This document shows, piece by piece, positions 20,351-28,429 of a DNA stretch of 64,000 bases. The translations under genes and the position numbers were made by a program. Below the pieces are notes generated by a model. It did not search any database. It saw only the letters and a program-made list of their open reading frames with translations, and had not been told where the DNA came from. The DNA comes from Lysobacterales bacterium (GTDB lineage Bacteria > Pseudomonadota > Gammaproteobacteria > Xanthomonadales > BPKI01), in assembly GCA_026005055.1 (NCBI GenBank), contig BPKI01000001.1:2124214-2188213 (forward strand). Reading direction: 5' to 3'. Numbering within the stretch: the first letter of the stretch is position 1; every line of letters begins with the position of its first letter.

Positions 20351-21154
20351 ATGGCCTTTCGCAACCTGAGGATCGAACAGCAAGGTTCCATCCGCCGCAT
20401 CACCATCGATCGCCCGGAGAAACTCAACGCGCTCGATCGTCTGACCATCGCCGAGCTCGACCGCGCTTTCGCCCAGGCGGCGGAGGAGCCGGAAGTGCGC
20501 GTGCTGGTCCTCTCCGGCGTCTGGCGACAAGGCCTTCGTCGCCGGCGCAGACATCGAGGAGCTCGCCCAGCGCTACGCCCGGTCGAAGCGCTCGCCCTGG
20601 CGAGGCAGCGGGCAGGCGATGATGCGCCGCATCGAAACGCTCGGGAAACCGGTGATCGCCCGCATCCAGGGCTATGCCCTGGGCGGCGGCCTCGAGCTGG
20701 CGATGGCCTGCCACCTGCGCGTCGCCTCACGTCAGGCGAGGCTCGGTCAGCCAGAGATCAAGCTCGGGCCTGCTTGCCAGGCTTCGGCGGAACCCAGCGG
20801 CTCGCTCCGCCTCGTCGGCCGGCGGCCCGGCTCTCGGCATGCTCCTGCTCACTGGAGAACCGATCGACGCGGAGCGGGCGCTAGGCGCTCGGCCTCGTGC
20901 ACCGGGTGGTGGACCCGAGTGAACGGCTCGATCGCCGAGGTGGAGAGCGCTCGCGACCGCAGCTCGGCCGGCTCCGCACCCCTCGCCCTCGCCGCCATCC
21001 TCGACGCCGTCATCCGCGGCAACGATTGCGCGCTCGACGCTCGGCTTCGACTACGAGGCCCTGCGCCTTCGGCGTCGTCGCCGCCAGCGAGGACATGCGC
21101 GAGGGCACCCGCGCTTTCCTCGAGAAGCGCAAGCCGCAGTTCAAGGGCCGCTGA
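20351..21154 (+). pseudogene. Enoyl-CoA hydratase with many single-base insertions
   Basis: An enoyl-CoA hydratase gene (crotonase family, beta-oxidation) whose frame is broken repeatedly. The first 56 codons are clean (RPEKLNALDRLTIAELDRAF). From 20520 on, family motifs continue but hop frames: GDKAFVAGADIEEL, LGKPVIARIQGYALGGGLELAMACH, PGFGGTQRLA, LLLTGEPIDAERAL, LVHRVVDPSE, APLALAAILDAV and EDMREGTRAFLEKRKPQFKGR. Removing about 13 single bases (near 20520, 20609, 20768, 20776, 20806, 20832, 20883, 20932, 20946, 20961, 20966, 21041, 21063) and restoring one C near 20579 gives an unbroken protein of about 263 aa with no stop. As written it cannot encode a working enzyme. The error pattern suggests a sequencing or assembly fault as much as true decay. 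Confidence 0.85.
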
Positions 21155-22073
21155 CCGGCCCGGCGCCACCCCGGTAGAGCTTCTCGCCGGCACGCACCGC
21201 GAGGTCGAGGCGGTTCTCCGGCGGCGGCAGCGGGCAGGTCGAATAGGGAGTGAAGGCGCACGGCGGGGCGTAGGCGCGGTTGAAATCGAGGAGCACCCGG
21301 CCACTGGCATCCGGAGGACGGGCATAGAGGAAACGCCCTCCTCCATAGGTCTCCCGGCCGTTGGTGCGATCGGCGAAGACGAAGAACAGATCCTCCCCGG
21401 GCTGCTCCTGCAGAGCCTCCAGGGTGTAGCGCCGATCCCCCACGGTGAACTCCACCCGGCCGGGGTTGCGCCTCGGGGTCTCAAGACCGAGCACGTCGGC
21501 GACGGGGAGCATCCGCGGTGGGTCGTACGGCACGAAGCGGCCCTCGATCACCCAGTCCCAGGAGGCGGGGAAATACTCGAGTCCGGAGAAGCCGAGGCGC
21601 AGCGGCGCATTGGCATCCCATACCCGCAGCGCATAGCGTCCACCGCGCCGGATCACCGCGAGACGCACGCCGCCCTCGAGATCCAGGAAATCCTCCGGCT
21701 CCCCGCGTGCGTCCACCGCCAGCCGCTGCTCGCCCTCGCTCCCTTCCAGCCGGAATACCGCGCCTTCCTCCGTCTCCTCGCGCCGCAGGATGCCGATTTG
21801 CTCCGGCCCGCGCCCGAGCGCGATCTCGCCTTGATCCCGCCCGATGCGCCAGGGGCCGGGCCCCTCGAGCCAGTGCAGGCCGACCAGGCTCAGCCAGCCA
21901 TAGGGGGCGGTCAGGCGTTCGAGGCGTTCGCGCTGCCAGGCCTCCACCTGCTGCTCGAGCCAGATCCGCGGCGGCGGCACGCAGCAGATCGGCTCCGACG
22001 CGGCGGGTGCCGCCCCCGCTCCGTCGGCGCCCAACACAACCATCGACCACCACAGCAGGCGAGGGAGGATCAT
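21141..22073 (-). CDS. DUF1684 secreted protein
   Basis: A 310-aa protein of the DUF1684 family. A hydrophobic N-terminus looks like a signal peptide. Family landmarks: GWLSLVGLHWLEGPGPW near residue 60 and the C-terminal FNRAYAPPCAFTPYSTCPLPPPE. Function is unknown. The ATG at 22073 falls 1 bp after the mutL stop; a GTG 4 codons earlier overlaps it. The 3' end overlaps the broken enoyl-CoA hydratase by 14 bp in convergent orientation. Confidence 0.85.
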   Translation of the reverse strand: MILPRLLWWSMVVLGADGAGAAPAASEPICCVPPPRIWLEQQVEAWQRERLERLTAPYGWLSLVGLHWLEGPGPWRIGRDQGEIALGRGPEQIGILRREETEEGAVFRLEGSEGEQRLAVDARGEPEDFLDLEGGVRLAVIRRGGRYALRVWDANAPLRLGFSGLEYFPASWDWVIEGRFVPYDPPRMLPVADVLGLETPRRNPGRVEFTVGDRRYTLEALQEQPGEDLFFVFADRTNGRETYGGGRFLYARPPDASGRVLLDFNRAYAPPCAFTPYSTCPLPPPENRLDLAVRAGEKLYRGGAGPVSGP

Positions 22074-22074
22074 G

Positions 22075-23853
22075 CTAGCGACCACGCAGGAACATGCGAT
22101 CGAGCTCCGCCCAGCCGAGCCGCATCGAGGTCGGTCGGCCGTGATTGCAGACCCCCGACCGTTCGGTTCGTGGCAGAGCCTCGAGGAGATGGTGCATGGT
22201 CGCCTCGGGCATCCGCGTCCCGCGTCGCCAGGCCGCGTGGCAGGCGATGGTGGCCAGGGCGCGCTCGATTGCCTCGGTGCCCGGCCCGGCGTGATCGAAT
22301 TCCGCGAGCTCGGCGAGCAGGGCGCGCAGCGCGCGTTCGGCCTGGTGGGTATCGTGCAGCAATGCCGGACAGGCTCTCAGGGCGACCCGCCCCGGTCCGA
22401 TTCGGTCCACCGCGAACGCCCGCGCCGCCAGCCACTCCGCATGCCGTTCGGCGGCGTCGGCCTCGATCTCGGACACGGCGCATTCGCGAGGTATCAGCAG
22501 CGGCTGCGCCGCGATCCCTCCCTCGGCGAGCTCGCGCTTGAGTCGCTCGTAGAGCACGCGCTCGTGCGCGGCATGGGCATCGATGATCAGCAACCCCTCC
22601 TCGTCCTCGGCGAGGAGCCAGGTCCCACGCAGCAGCGCGAGCGGCCGAGGAGCCGCGGCTGGCAGGGGCAAGACGCTGGCATCGTCGGCACCCGGCGCGG
22701 GGGCGGCTCGATACAGCGCGGCGAGATCGGAAAGGTGCAGCCGGGACGCTCCGCCATCGCCATCCGGCGCCGACGACGGAGGGGTGGCGGCTCCCGGCTC
22801 CGACCTTCCTGCGCAGCCTTCCGCGCGGGCGATCGACGGACTCGTCACCACCGCCTTCGTCGCCGCGAGCGCACGTTCGATGACGTGCTGCAGCAGATCG
22901 TGTACGAGACGCGGCTCGCGAAATCGCACCTCAAGCTTGGCCGGGTGGACGTTGACATCGACCTTGGCCGGATCGAGCCGGAACTCGAGCACGTGGATCG
23001 GCTGCCGCTCGTGATGCAGAACGTCACGGTAGGCGGCGCGTACCGCATGCGCGAGCCGGCGGTCGCGTACCGGTCGGCCATTGACCAGGAAGAACTGCAG
23101 ATCCCCGCGCCCACCACAGGCGGTGGGCGGTGCGATGAAGCCCTGCAGCCGCGTCCCGGCGACCTCGCCGGCGACCGGTAGCAGGGCGACGGCGAGTTCC
23201 TCGCCGAGCACGTCGCGACAGCGGTCGAAGGGCTTCGCAGCGCGATAGTGCAGCAGTTCCCGGCCCTCATGCAGCAGGCGGAACTCCACGCTGGGATGCG
23301 CCAGCGCGATGGCGTCGAGCCATTGCCGGACGTGCGCGAGCTCGGTCCGCGGTCCGCGCAGGAACCGCCGGCGTGCTGGCACGGCGAAGAACAGATCCTC
23401 CACTTCGACGCGGGTGCCGAAGGCGCCGGCCGCCGGCTCGACCGCCCCGATCCGTCCCTCATCGGCCGTGATCGCAAAGGCATGCGGGTAACCACGCGGC
23501 CGGGTGGTGATGCGTACCCGCGCGACGGCGGCCAGGGCCGCCAGCGCCTCACCGCGGAAGCCGAGGGTGATCACCCGCTCCAGATCCTGGACCTCGGTGA
23601 GCTTGCTGGTCGCGTGTCGGGCGAGCGCCAGCGGCAAATCCTCGGGTGCGATGCCGCAGCCATCGTCGCTCACCCGGATCCGCCGCGCCCCGCCCTCCTC
23701 CAGCTCCACCAGGATCCGCTCCGCCCCGGCATCCAGACTGTTCTCGACCAGCTCCTTGACCGCCGACGCCGGCCGCTCGACCACCTCGCCGGCGGCGATC
23801 TGATCGATCAAGAGCGGCGGCAGCGGGCGAATCCGAGGCGGGGTGGTGGTCAC
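22075..23853 (-). CDS. mutL: DNA mismatch repair protein MutL
   Basis: A 592-aa MutL. The GHKL ATPase motifs ELVENSLDAGA, DDGCGI and GFRGEAL are in the N-terminal 100 residues; the C-terminal dimerisation domain follows a Pro/Ala-rich linker. Near residue 425 it has DAHA-x2-E-x4-E, close to the DQHA-x2-E-x4-E endonuclease motif, and the matching ACHAA and CNHGRPT metal-site motifs are present further on. That suggests a nicking MutL rather than the E. coli type that relies on MutH. GTG start. It follows the amidase gene, as in many Gammaproteobacteria. Confidence 0.96.
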   Translation of the reverse strand: MTTTPPRIRPLPPLLIDQIAAGEVVERPASAVKELVENSLDAGAERILVELEEGGARRIRVSDDGCGIAPEDLPLALARHATSKLTEVQDLERVITLGFRGEALAALAAVARVRITTRPRGYPHAFAITADEGRIGAVEPAAGAFGTRVEVEDLFFAVPARRRFLRGPRTELAHVRQWLDAIALAHPSVEFRLLHEGRELLHYRAAKPFDRCRDVLGEELAVALLPVAGEVAGTRLQGFIAPPTACGGRGDLQFFLVNGRPVRDRRLAHAVRAAYRDVLHHERQPIHVLEFRLDPAKVDVNVHPAKLEVRFREPRLVHDLLQHVIERALAATKAVVTSPSIARAEGCAGRSEPGAATPPSSAPDGDGGASRLHLSDLAALYRAAPAPGADDASVLPLPAAAPRPLALLRGTWLLAEDEEGLLIIDAHAAHERVLYERLKRELAEGGIAAQPLLIPRECAVSEIEADAAERHAEWLAARAFAVDRIGPGRVALRACPALLHDTHQAERALRALLAELAEFDHAGPGTEAIERALATIACHAAWRRGTRMPEATMHHLLEALPRTERSGVCNHGRPTSMRLGWAELDRMFLRGR

Positions 23854-23893
23854 GCGCGAATGTTAGCGCAGCTCAGCACCCATCCCCGGAGCC

Positions 23894-25192
23894 TCAACCG
23901 CTGCCGCGGGCGGGAATGGTGAGGATTTCCCCTGCGCGGACCCGGTCTCCCCGCAGTCCGTTGGCCGCCCTGAGAGCCGTCAGGCTCACCCGGTGACGGC
24001 GGGCGATCGCACTCAAGGTCTCGCCGGGCTGGACCACGTGTTTCACCGGCCGTTCGAGCGCCTGGCGCGCCAGCAAGGTGCCCGGCGGCGGCGTTTCCTC
24101 GAAGTAGCGGCGTATGCCCTCGAGGATCGCCGCGGCGATCCGGCTCTGGTGACGATCATCGCGCAGTCTCATTTCCTCGGCGGGATTGCTGATGAAGGCC
24201 GTCTCGATCAGCACGGAGGGCACATCCGGAGAGCGCAGCACCATAAAGCCCGCCCGCTCCACTTCCCGCTTGTGCACCCGCCCCACCGCGGAGAGGGCCT
24301 TGAGCACGTGCCGGGCTGCACGGTGGCTCGCCTCCAGGGTCGCGCCCTGGGACAGATCGAGCAGCACCGCAGCGAGCAAGTCGTCCTTGTCGGCGAGCGA
24401 AACGCCACCGACCAGATCGGAGCGGTTTTCTCGCTCCGCGAGCCAGCGCGCCGCCTCGCTGCTCGCCCCCCGCGGGGAGAGCACGTACACCGAGCTGCCC
24501 GCCGCGCGCTGATCGTGGAAGGCATCGGCGTGGATCGAGACGAAGAGATCGGCGCGGGCTTGGCGTGCGAGCATGTAGCGGCGCTGCAAGGGAATGTAGT
24601 AGTCGCCCTCGCGGATCAGCACCGCCTTCATCCCGGGCTCGGCATCGATCGCCGCCGCCAGCTTGCGGGCGATGGCGAGGGTGACATCCTTTTCCCGCGT
24701 TCCCGAGGGCCCGATCGCGCCTGGATCCTCTCCGCCGTGTCCGGCGTCGATGGCGATGATCACTTCGCGGTCGCCCGATGCGACCGGCGCCTCTGAAGGC
24801 CGGGGCTCGGCGCGCGGCGGATAGAGGTCGATGACGAGCCGGTGGCCGCTGCCCTCCGCCGGCGGCAAGAGGAAGCTCTTGACCCGGCTCTGCCCGACCA
24901 GGTCGATGACGAGCCTCAGATCGCGTCCCTGATGGACGCCGCTGCGCACCCCCTTGACGCGGCCCCGCGCCGGGATCGCAGCCGCATCGGCCCTCAGACG
25001 CGTGCGCGGCAGGTCGATGACGACGCGGTCGGGATCACGCAAAGCGAACAAGCGATGCTCGATCGGCGCGGACAGATCGAGCACGACGCGGGTGTACTCC
25101 GGCCCATCCCAAAGGCGCAAACCCGCCACTTCGCCTGCCCCGATGGCAGGCGGAAGGAGCCAGAGCAAACACCAGGCGAGTGATCTGGACAT
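23894..25192 (-). CDS. amiB: N-acetylmuramoyl-L-alanine amidase with AMIN and LysM domains (AmiB/AmiC type)
   Basis: A 432-aa exported cell-wall hydrolase used in daughter-cell separation. Order: signal peptide (to about residue 20), AMIN domain that targets the septum (25-125), Amidase_3 domain with the zinc ligands in IDAGHGGEDPGA, the Glu after REKD, VSIHADAF, and catalytic Glu in SVLIETAFISNP, then a C-terminal LysM repeat (about 385-430) that binds glycan. The LysM tail is typical of AmiB forms found next to mutL. Start at MSRSLAWCL; longer readings lack a signal peptide. Confidence 0.94.
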   Translation of the reverse strand: MSRSLAWCLLWLLPPAIGAGEVAGLRLWDGPEYTRVVLDLSAPIEHRLFALRDPDRVVIDLPRTRLRADAAAIPARGRVKGVRSGVHQGRDLRLVIDLVGQSRVKSFLLPPAEGSGHRLVIDLYPPRAEPRPSEAPVASGDREVIIAIDAGHGGEDPGAIGPSGTREKDVTLAIARKLAAAIDAEPGMKAVLIREGDYYIPLQRRYMLARQARADLFVSIHADAFHDQRAAGSSVYVLSPRGASSEAARWLAERENRSDLVGGVSLADKDDLLAAVLLDLSQGATLEASHRAARHVLKALSAVGRVHKREVERAGFMVLRSPDVPSVLIETAFISNPAEEMRLRDDRHQSRIAAAILEGIRRYFEETPPPGTLLARQALERPVKHVVQPGETLSAIARRHRVSLTALRAANGLRGDRVRAGEILTIPARGSG

Positions 25193-25221
25193 CGGCCCCA
25201 GGACCAGGATCCGCCTACGCG

Positions 25222-25250
25222 ATTTTCTCGTTGGATTCGCGTCTTGGCAA
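25222..25250 (-). promoter_or_regulatory. Candidate sigma70 promoter of amiB-mutL
   Basis: On the minus strand TTGCCA (5 of 6) is followed after 17 bp by GAAAAT (4 of 6). Transcription would start near 25215, about 23 bp before the amidase ATG. It lies in the 160-bp gap after tsaE, so amiB-mutL may be transcribed apart from nnr-tsaE. Confidence 0.55.
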
Positions 25251-25352
25251 TGGTTTCTCAACATCTTTGGAGATCACGCGAGCCCAAAGCCCCGCACAGG
25301 GGAAAGGGGCCGGTCGTCGAAACCGACCCGGGAACGAGGCTCGAGGAATCCT

Positions 25353-25829
25353 TCAGGTCACCGCCCGCCGTCGGCGTAAGCCGGCGAGGACCACCCGCCC
25401 ACGGGCGCTCGATGCGAGCAGGCGCGCGCGGCGTGCGCCCTCCGCGAGCATCGCCAAGCGGATCTCGAGGTCCGAGGAAGGAAGACACCCTTCCGCCCTT
25501 TCCGGCCACTCGACCACGACGATGGCCGTGGGGTCGAAGAGCTCGCGGAATCCGATCGCCTCCAGCTCACCCGGATCGGCGATTCGGTAGAGATCGAGGT
25601 GATGGACGGTGCGGTCCGGGAAGTCGTAGCTCTCGAGGAGACTGAAACTCGGACTGCGCACCGGCCCGTTGTAACCGAGCCCTCGCAGCAAGCCGCGGGC
25701 GAGGGTGGTCTTGCCGGCACCGAGCTCGCCGCGCAGATGGATCAGAAAAGGGGGATCGATGAGCCCGGCGAGACGATGTCCCAGCGCGAGCGTGCTCGCC
25801 TCCTCAGGAAGGGTCTGGTAGCGGATCAA
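25353..25829 (-). CDS. tsaE: tRNA threonylcarbamoyladenosine biosynthesis protein TsaE
   Basis: A 158-aa ATPase that works with TsaB and TsaD to make t6A37 in ANN-decoding tRNAs. Walker A GELGAGKTT lies at residues 34-42, followed by the family segments VRSPSFSLLESY, HLDLYRI and the Walker-B-like VVVEWPER. Start overlaps the nnr stop (4 bp). Usual length is 150-160 aa. Confidence 0.95.
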   Translation of the reverse strand: MIRYQTLPEEASTLALGHRLAGLIDPPFLIHLRGELGAGKTTLARGLLRGLGYNGPVRSPSFSLLESYDFPDRTVHHLDLYRIADPGELEAIGFRELFDPTAIVVVEWPERAEGCLPSSDLEIRLAMLAEGARRARLLASSARGRVVLAGLRRRRAVT

Positions 25830-27289
25830 GACGAAAGCACCTTTGGCAGCATCGCGAGCAGGTCGCTCGCAATCAGACCCCGTCCGCCGGGGCCGGGCGC
25901 GGCCCGGTCCCCGGCCACCGCATGCGCGAGCGCGCCCGCACGCGCGGCCTCTCCCGGAGGAAGGCCCTGAGCGATGAGCGCAGCGATCACGCCGGTGAGG
26001 ACATCGCCCATTCCCGCGCTTGCCATCGCCGGATTCCCGGCTTCGATCACCGAAGGTAGCCCCTCACCCGCGATCACCGTGCCCGCGCCCTTGAGCACCA
26101 CGATACAGCCGTAGTCCGCGGCGAGCCGCTCAGCCGCCGCGAAACGATCCGCTTGTACGGCATCCACCTCGCAACCCAGCAGGCGAGCCGCCTCGCCCGG
26201 ATGCGGGGTGATGATGGTCCCAGGCGGCAGCCGCCGCGGCGAACTCGCGAGCAGGGCGAGGGCGTCGGCATCGAGCACCAAACCCTTTCCGCTCGCCAAG
26301 GCCCGCTCGAACAGATGCCGCGCGCGCTCCTCGCGCCCCAAGCCTGGACCCACGGCGAGCACGGTCGCCCTAAGGAGCAGTTCCTCGATCGCTTCGAAGC
26401 CGCGCGCCATCAGCTCGGGCCTTCCTGCGAGCAGCGCGGGCACGTGCTCGAGCTCCGTGGCCACACTGACCCAACCCGCCCCCGCCCGCAGCGCCCCTTC
26501 CGCCGCGAGCCGCGCCGCGCCCCCGAAGCCGCGTGCGCCTCCGACCACCAAGACGTGCCCGAAATGCCCCTTGTGCACGTCTCGGCGCCGAGGCTCGAGC
26601 CGCTCGTGAAGCCACTTCGGACCGATGCGCACCGCCGCAGGCGCGACCCAGGCGAAAACCTCGGTGGGGACCGCGAGATCATCGACCAGCACTTCCCCGA
26701 CGTGGTCCAGCGCCCGCCCGGTGAACAGCCCGCGCTTGGCCGCGATGAAGCAAAGGGTGAGGGTCGCTCGCGCCGCCGGACCTGGAACCGCTCCGCTGTC
26801 GGCATCGACCCCACTCGGCACGTCCAAGGCGAGAACCCGCGCGGATGCACCAGCGAGCGCCGCCAAGGCCTGCCGGCTGGCCTCGTCCTCGGCGCGGCGG
26901 AAACCCACACCGAAGAGCGCATCCACGAGGAGATCGGCCTTTGACAGGTCGGCGGGATCGTCGATGACGAGCCCGTCGCGCATGAGGTACTCGGCGCGCG
27001 CCGCCTGCGCCTCCGCGCTGCGCGGAGGACCCAGAGGCGCGACGACTCGGACCTCGTACCCCCTTGCGTGCAACTCGGAAGCGAGGTCGTAGCCATCGCC
27101 GCCGTTGTTGCCGGGCCCTGCCACCACGAGGATCCGGCGAGCCTCCCTGAAGCGCGTCTCGACGAGCCGAGCCGCCGCCGCTCCGGCCCGCCGCATCAGC
27201 TCCCTGGCAGGAATGCCGCTGGCGATGGCGCGCCGGTCCAGCTCGCGGACCGCCGCCACGGAGTAGAGCAGTTCGCGCTCGGCGCTCAC
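25826..27289 (-). CDS. nnr: Bifunctional NAD(P)HX epimerase/dehydratase
   Basis: A 487-aa repair enzyme for hydrated NAD(P)H. The N-terminal YjeF_N epimerase domain shows GPGNNGGDGYDLA; the C-terminal ADP-dependent dehydratase (ribokinase-like) shows ITPHPGEAARLL and the catalytic AGMGDVLTGVIAAL. GTG start, chosen because it gives the normal N-terminus and no better codon is near. It heads nnr-tsaE and faces queG across 18 bp. Confidence 0.95.
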   Translation of the reverse strand: MSAERELLYSVAAVRELDRRAIASGIPARELMRRAGAAAARLVETRFREARRILVVAGPGNNGGDGYDLASELHARGYEVRVVAPLGPPRSAEAQAARAEYLMRDGLVIDDPADLSKADLLVDALFGVGFRRAEDEASRQALAALAGASARVLALDVPSGVDADSGAVPGPAARATLTLCFIAAKRGLFTGRALDHVGEVLVDDLAVPTEVFAWVAPAAVRIGPKWLHERLEPRRRDVHKGHFGHVLVVGGARGFGGAARLAAEGALRAGAGWVSVATELEHVPALLAGRPELMARGFEAIEELLLRATVLAVGPGLGREERARHLFERALASGKGLVLDADALALLASSPRRLPPGTIITPHPGEAARLLGCEVDAVQADRFAAAERLAADYGCIVVLKGAGTVIAGEGLPSVIEAGNPAMASAGMGDVLTGVIAALIAQGLPPGEAARAGALAHAVAGDRAAPGPGGRGLIASDLLAMLPKVLSS

Positions 27290-27307
27290 GGAGGCATTCT
27301 ATCGCCA

Positions 27308-28429
27308 ATGCCCCATCCCACCGAGCTCGGAGAAATCGCCCGACGCATCCGCGCCCACGCGGCCGATCTCGGCTTTGCCGATCTCGGCTTCGCTCGGGGC
27401 GTACCCCCCGAAGACGAGGCTCACCTCGAGCGCTGGTTGGAGCTCGGCCGCCACGGCACGATGCACTACATGGCGCGGCACGGGCGAAAGCGCAGTCGCC
27501 CGGCCTTGCTGGTGCCGGGAACCCTGACCGTGATCTCGGTGCGGATGGATTACCTCCATCAAGACGCGCTGCCGATCGAAGCCCTGCTGGCCACTCCCGA
27601 GCGCGCGGCGATTTCGCGCTACGCCCTCGGCCGCGACTATCACAAGGTGCTCCGTGGCCGATTGCTCCGTTTGGCGCGATGGATTGCCGGGGAAATCGGC
27701 CCCTTCGGCTACCGTGTCTTCGTCGACTCGGCGCCCGTGCTCGAAAAGGCCCTCGCGCGCGAGGCCGGCCTCGGCTGGATCGGGAAGCACACCAACCTGA
27801 TCCACCCCCGCGCGGGCTCCTGGTTCTTCCTCGGCGAAATCTACACCGACCTCGACCTTCCGAGCGATCGCGCGCCCGAGCCGGACCGCTGCGGCACCTG
27901 CACCCGCTGTCTCGCCGCCTGTCCCACCGGGGCGATCCTTGCCCCCTACGAGCTCGATGCCCGCCGCTGCATCAGTTACCTCACCATCGAGAATCGCGGC
28001 CCGATCCCGCTCGAGCTGAGGCCCCTCCTCGGCAATCGGATCTTCGGATGCGACGACTGTCAGGCGGTTTGCCCCTGGAATCGCTTCGCGCGCAAGGTGA
28101 GCATCCCCGATTTCGCGCCGCGCCCGGGCCTGGACGGCGCCTTGCTCACCGAGCTCTTCGGCTGGAGCGAGGAGGAGTTCTTGCGGAGGACCGAAGGCTC
28201 GGCCCTGCGCCGGGCCGGCTACGAAGGCTTCCTGCGCAACCTCGCGGTCGCCCTCGGCAACGGCCCGCCCAGCCCCGAAGCGATCGCAGCCCTCGAGGCG
28301 CGTCGCGAACATCCCTCGCCGCTCGTCCGCGAACACGTCGCCTGGGCGCTGGCTCGGCTCACGGCCAGCGCTGCAGCCACTCCCGAAGCAAAGGATCGCT
28401 CGGCGGATCCGCCTGCCCCGCGCGACTGA
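27308..28429 (+). CDS. queG: Epoxyqueuosine reductase
   Basis: A 373-aa cobalamin-dependent enzyme that turns epoxyqueuosine into queuosine in tRNA. It has two [4Fe-4S] motifs: CGTCTRCLAACP near residue 200 and CDDCQAVCPWN near residue 250, plus the ENRGPIP segment, and a C-terminal HEAT-like part. Start at MPHPTELGEI; a frame extending 80 codons upstream crosses nnr and is not coding. It completes the queuosine set with queA and tgt. Its 3' end overlaps convergent pgi by 71 bp. Confidence 0.96.
   Translation: MPHPTELGEIARRIRAHAADLGFADLGFARGVPPEDEAHLERWLELGRHGTMHYMARHGRKRSRPALLVPGTLTVISVRMDYLHQDALPIEALLATPERAAISRYALGRDYHKVLRGRLLRLARWIAGEIGPFGYRVFVDSAPVLEKALAREAGLGWIGKHTNLIHPRAGSWFFLGEIYTDLDLPSDRAPEPDRCGTCTRCLAACPTGAILAPYELDARRCISYLTIENRGPIPLELRPLLGNRIFGCDDCQAVCPWNRFARKVSIPDFAPRPGLDGALLTELFGWSEEEFLRRTEGSALRRAGYEGFLRNLAVALGNGPPSPEAIAALEARREHPSPLVREHVAWALARLTASAAATPEAKDRSADPPAPRD

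Noticed and set aside
20619..22541. A 640-codon plus-strand open frame crossing the broken hydratase and DUF1684
   Set aside because: Only its first part matches enoyl-CoA hydratase; the rest is antisense to DUF1684 and mutL.
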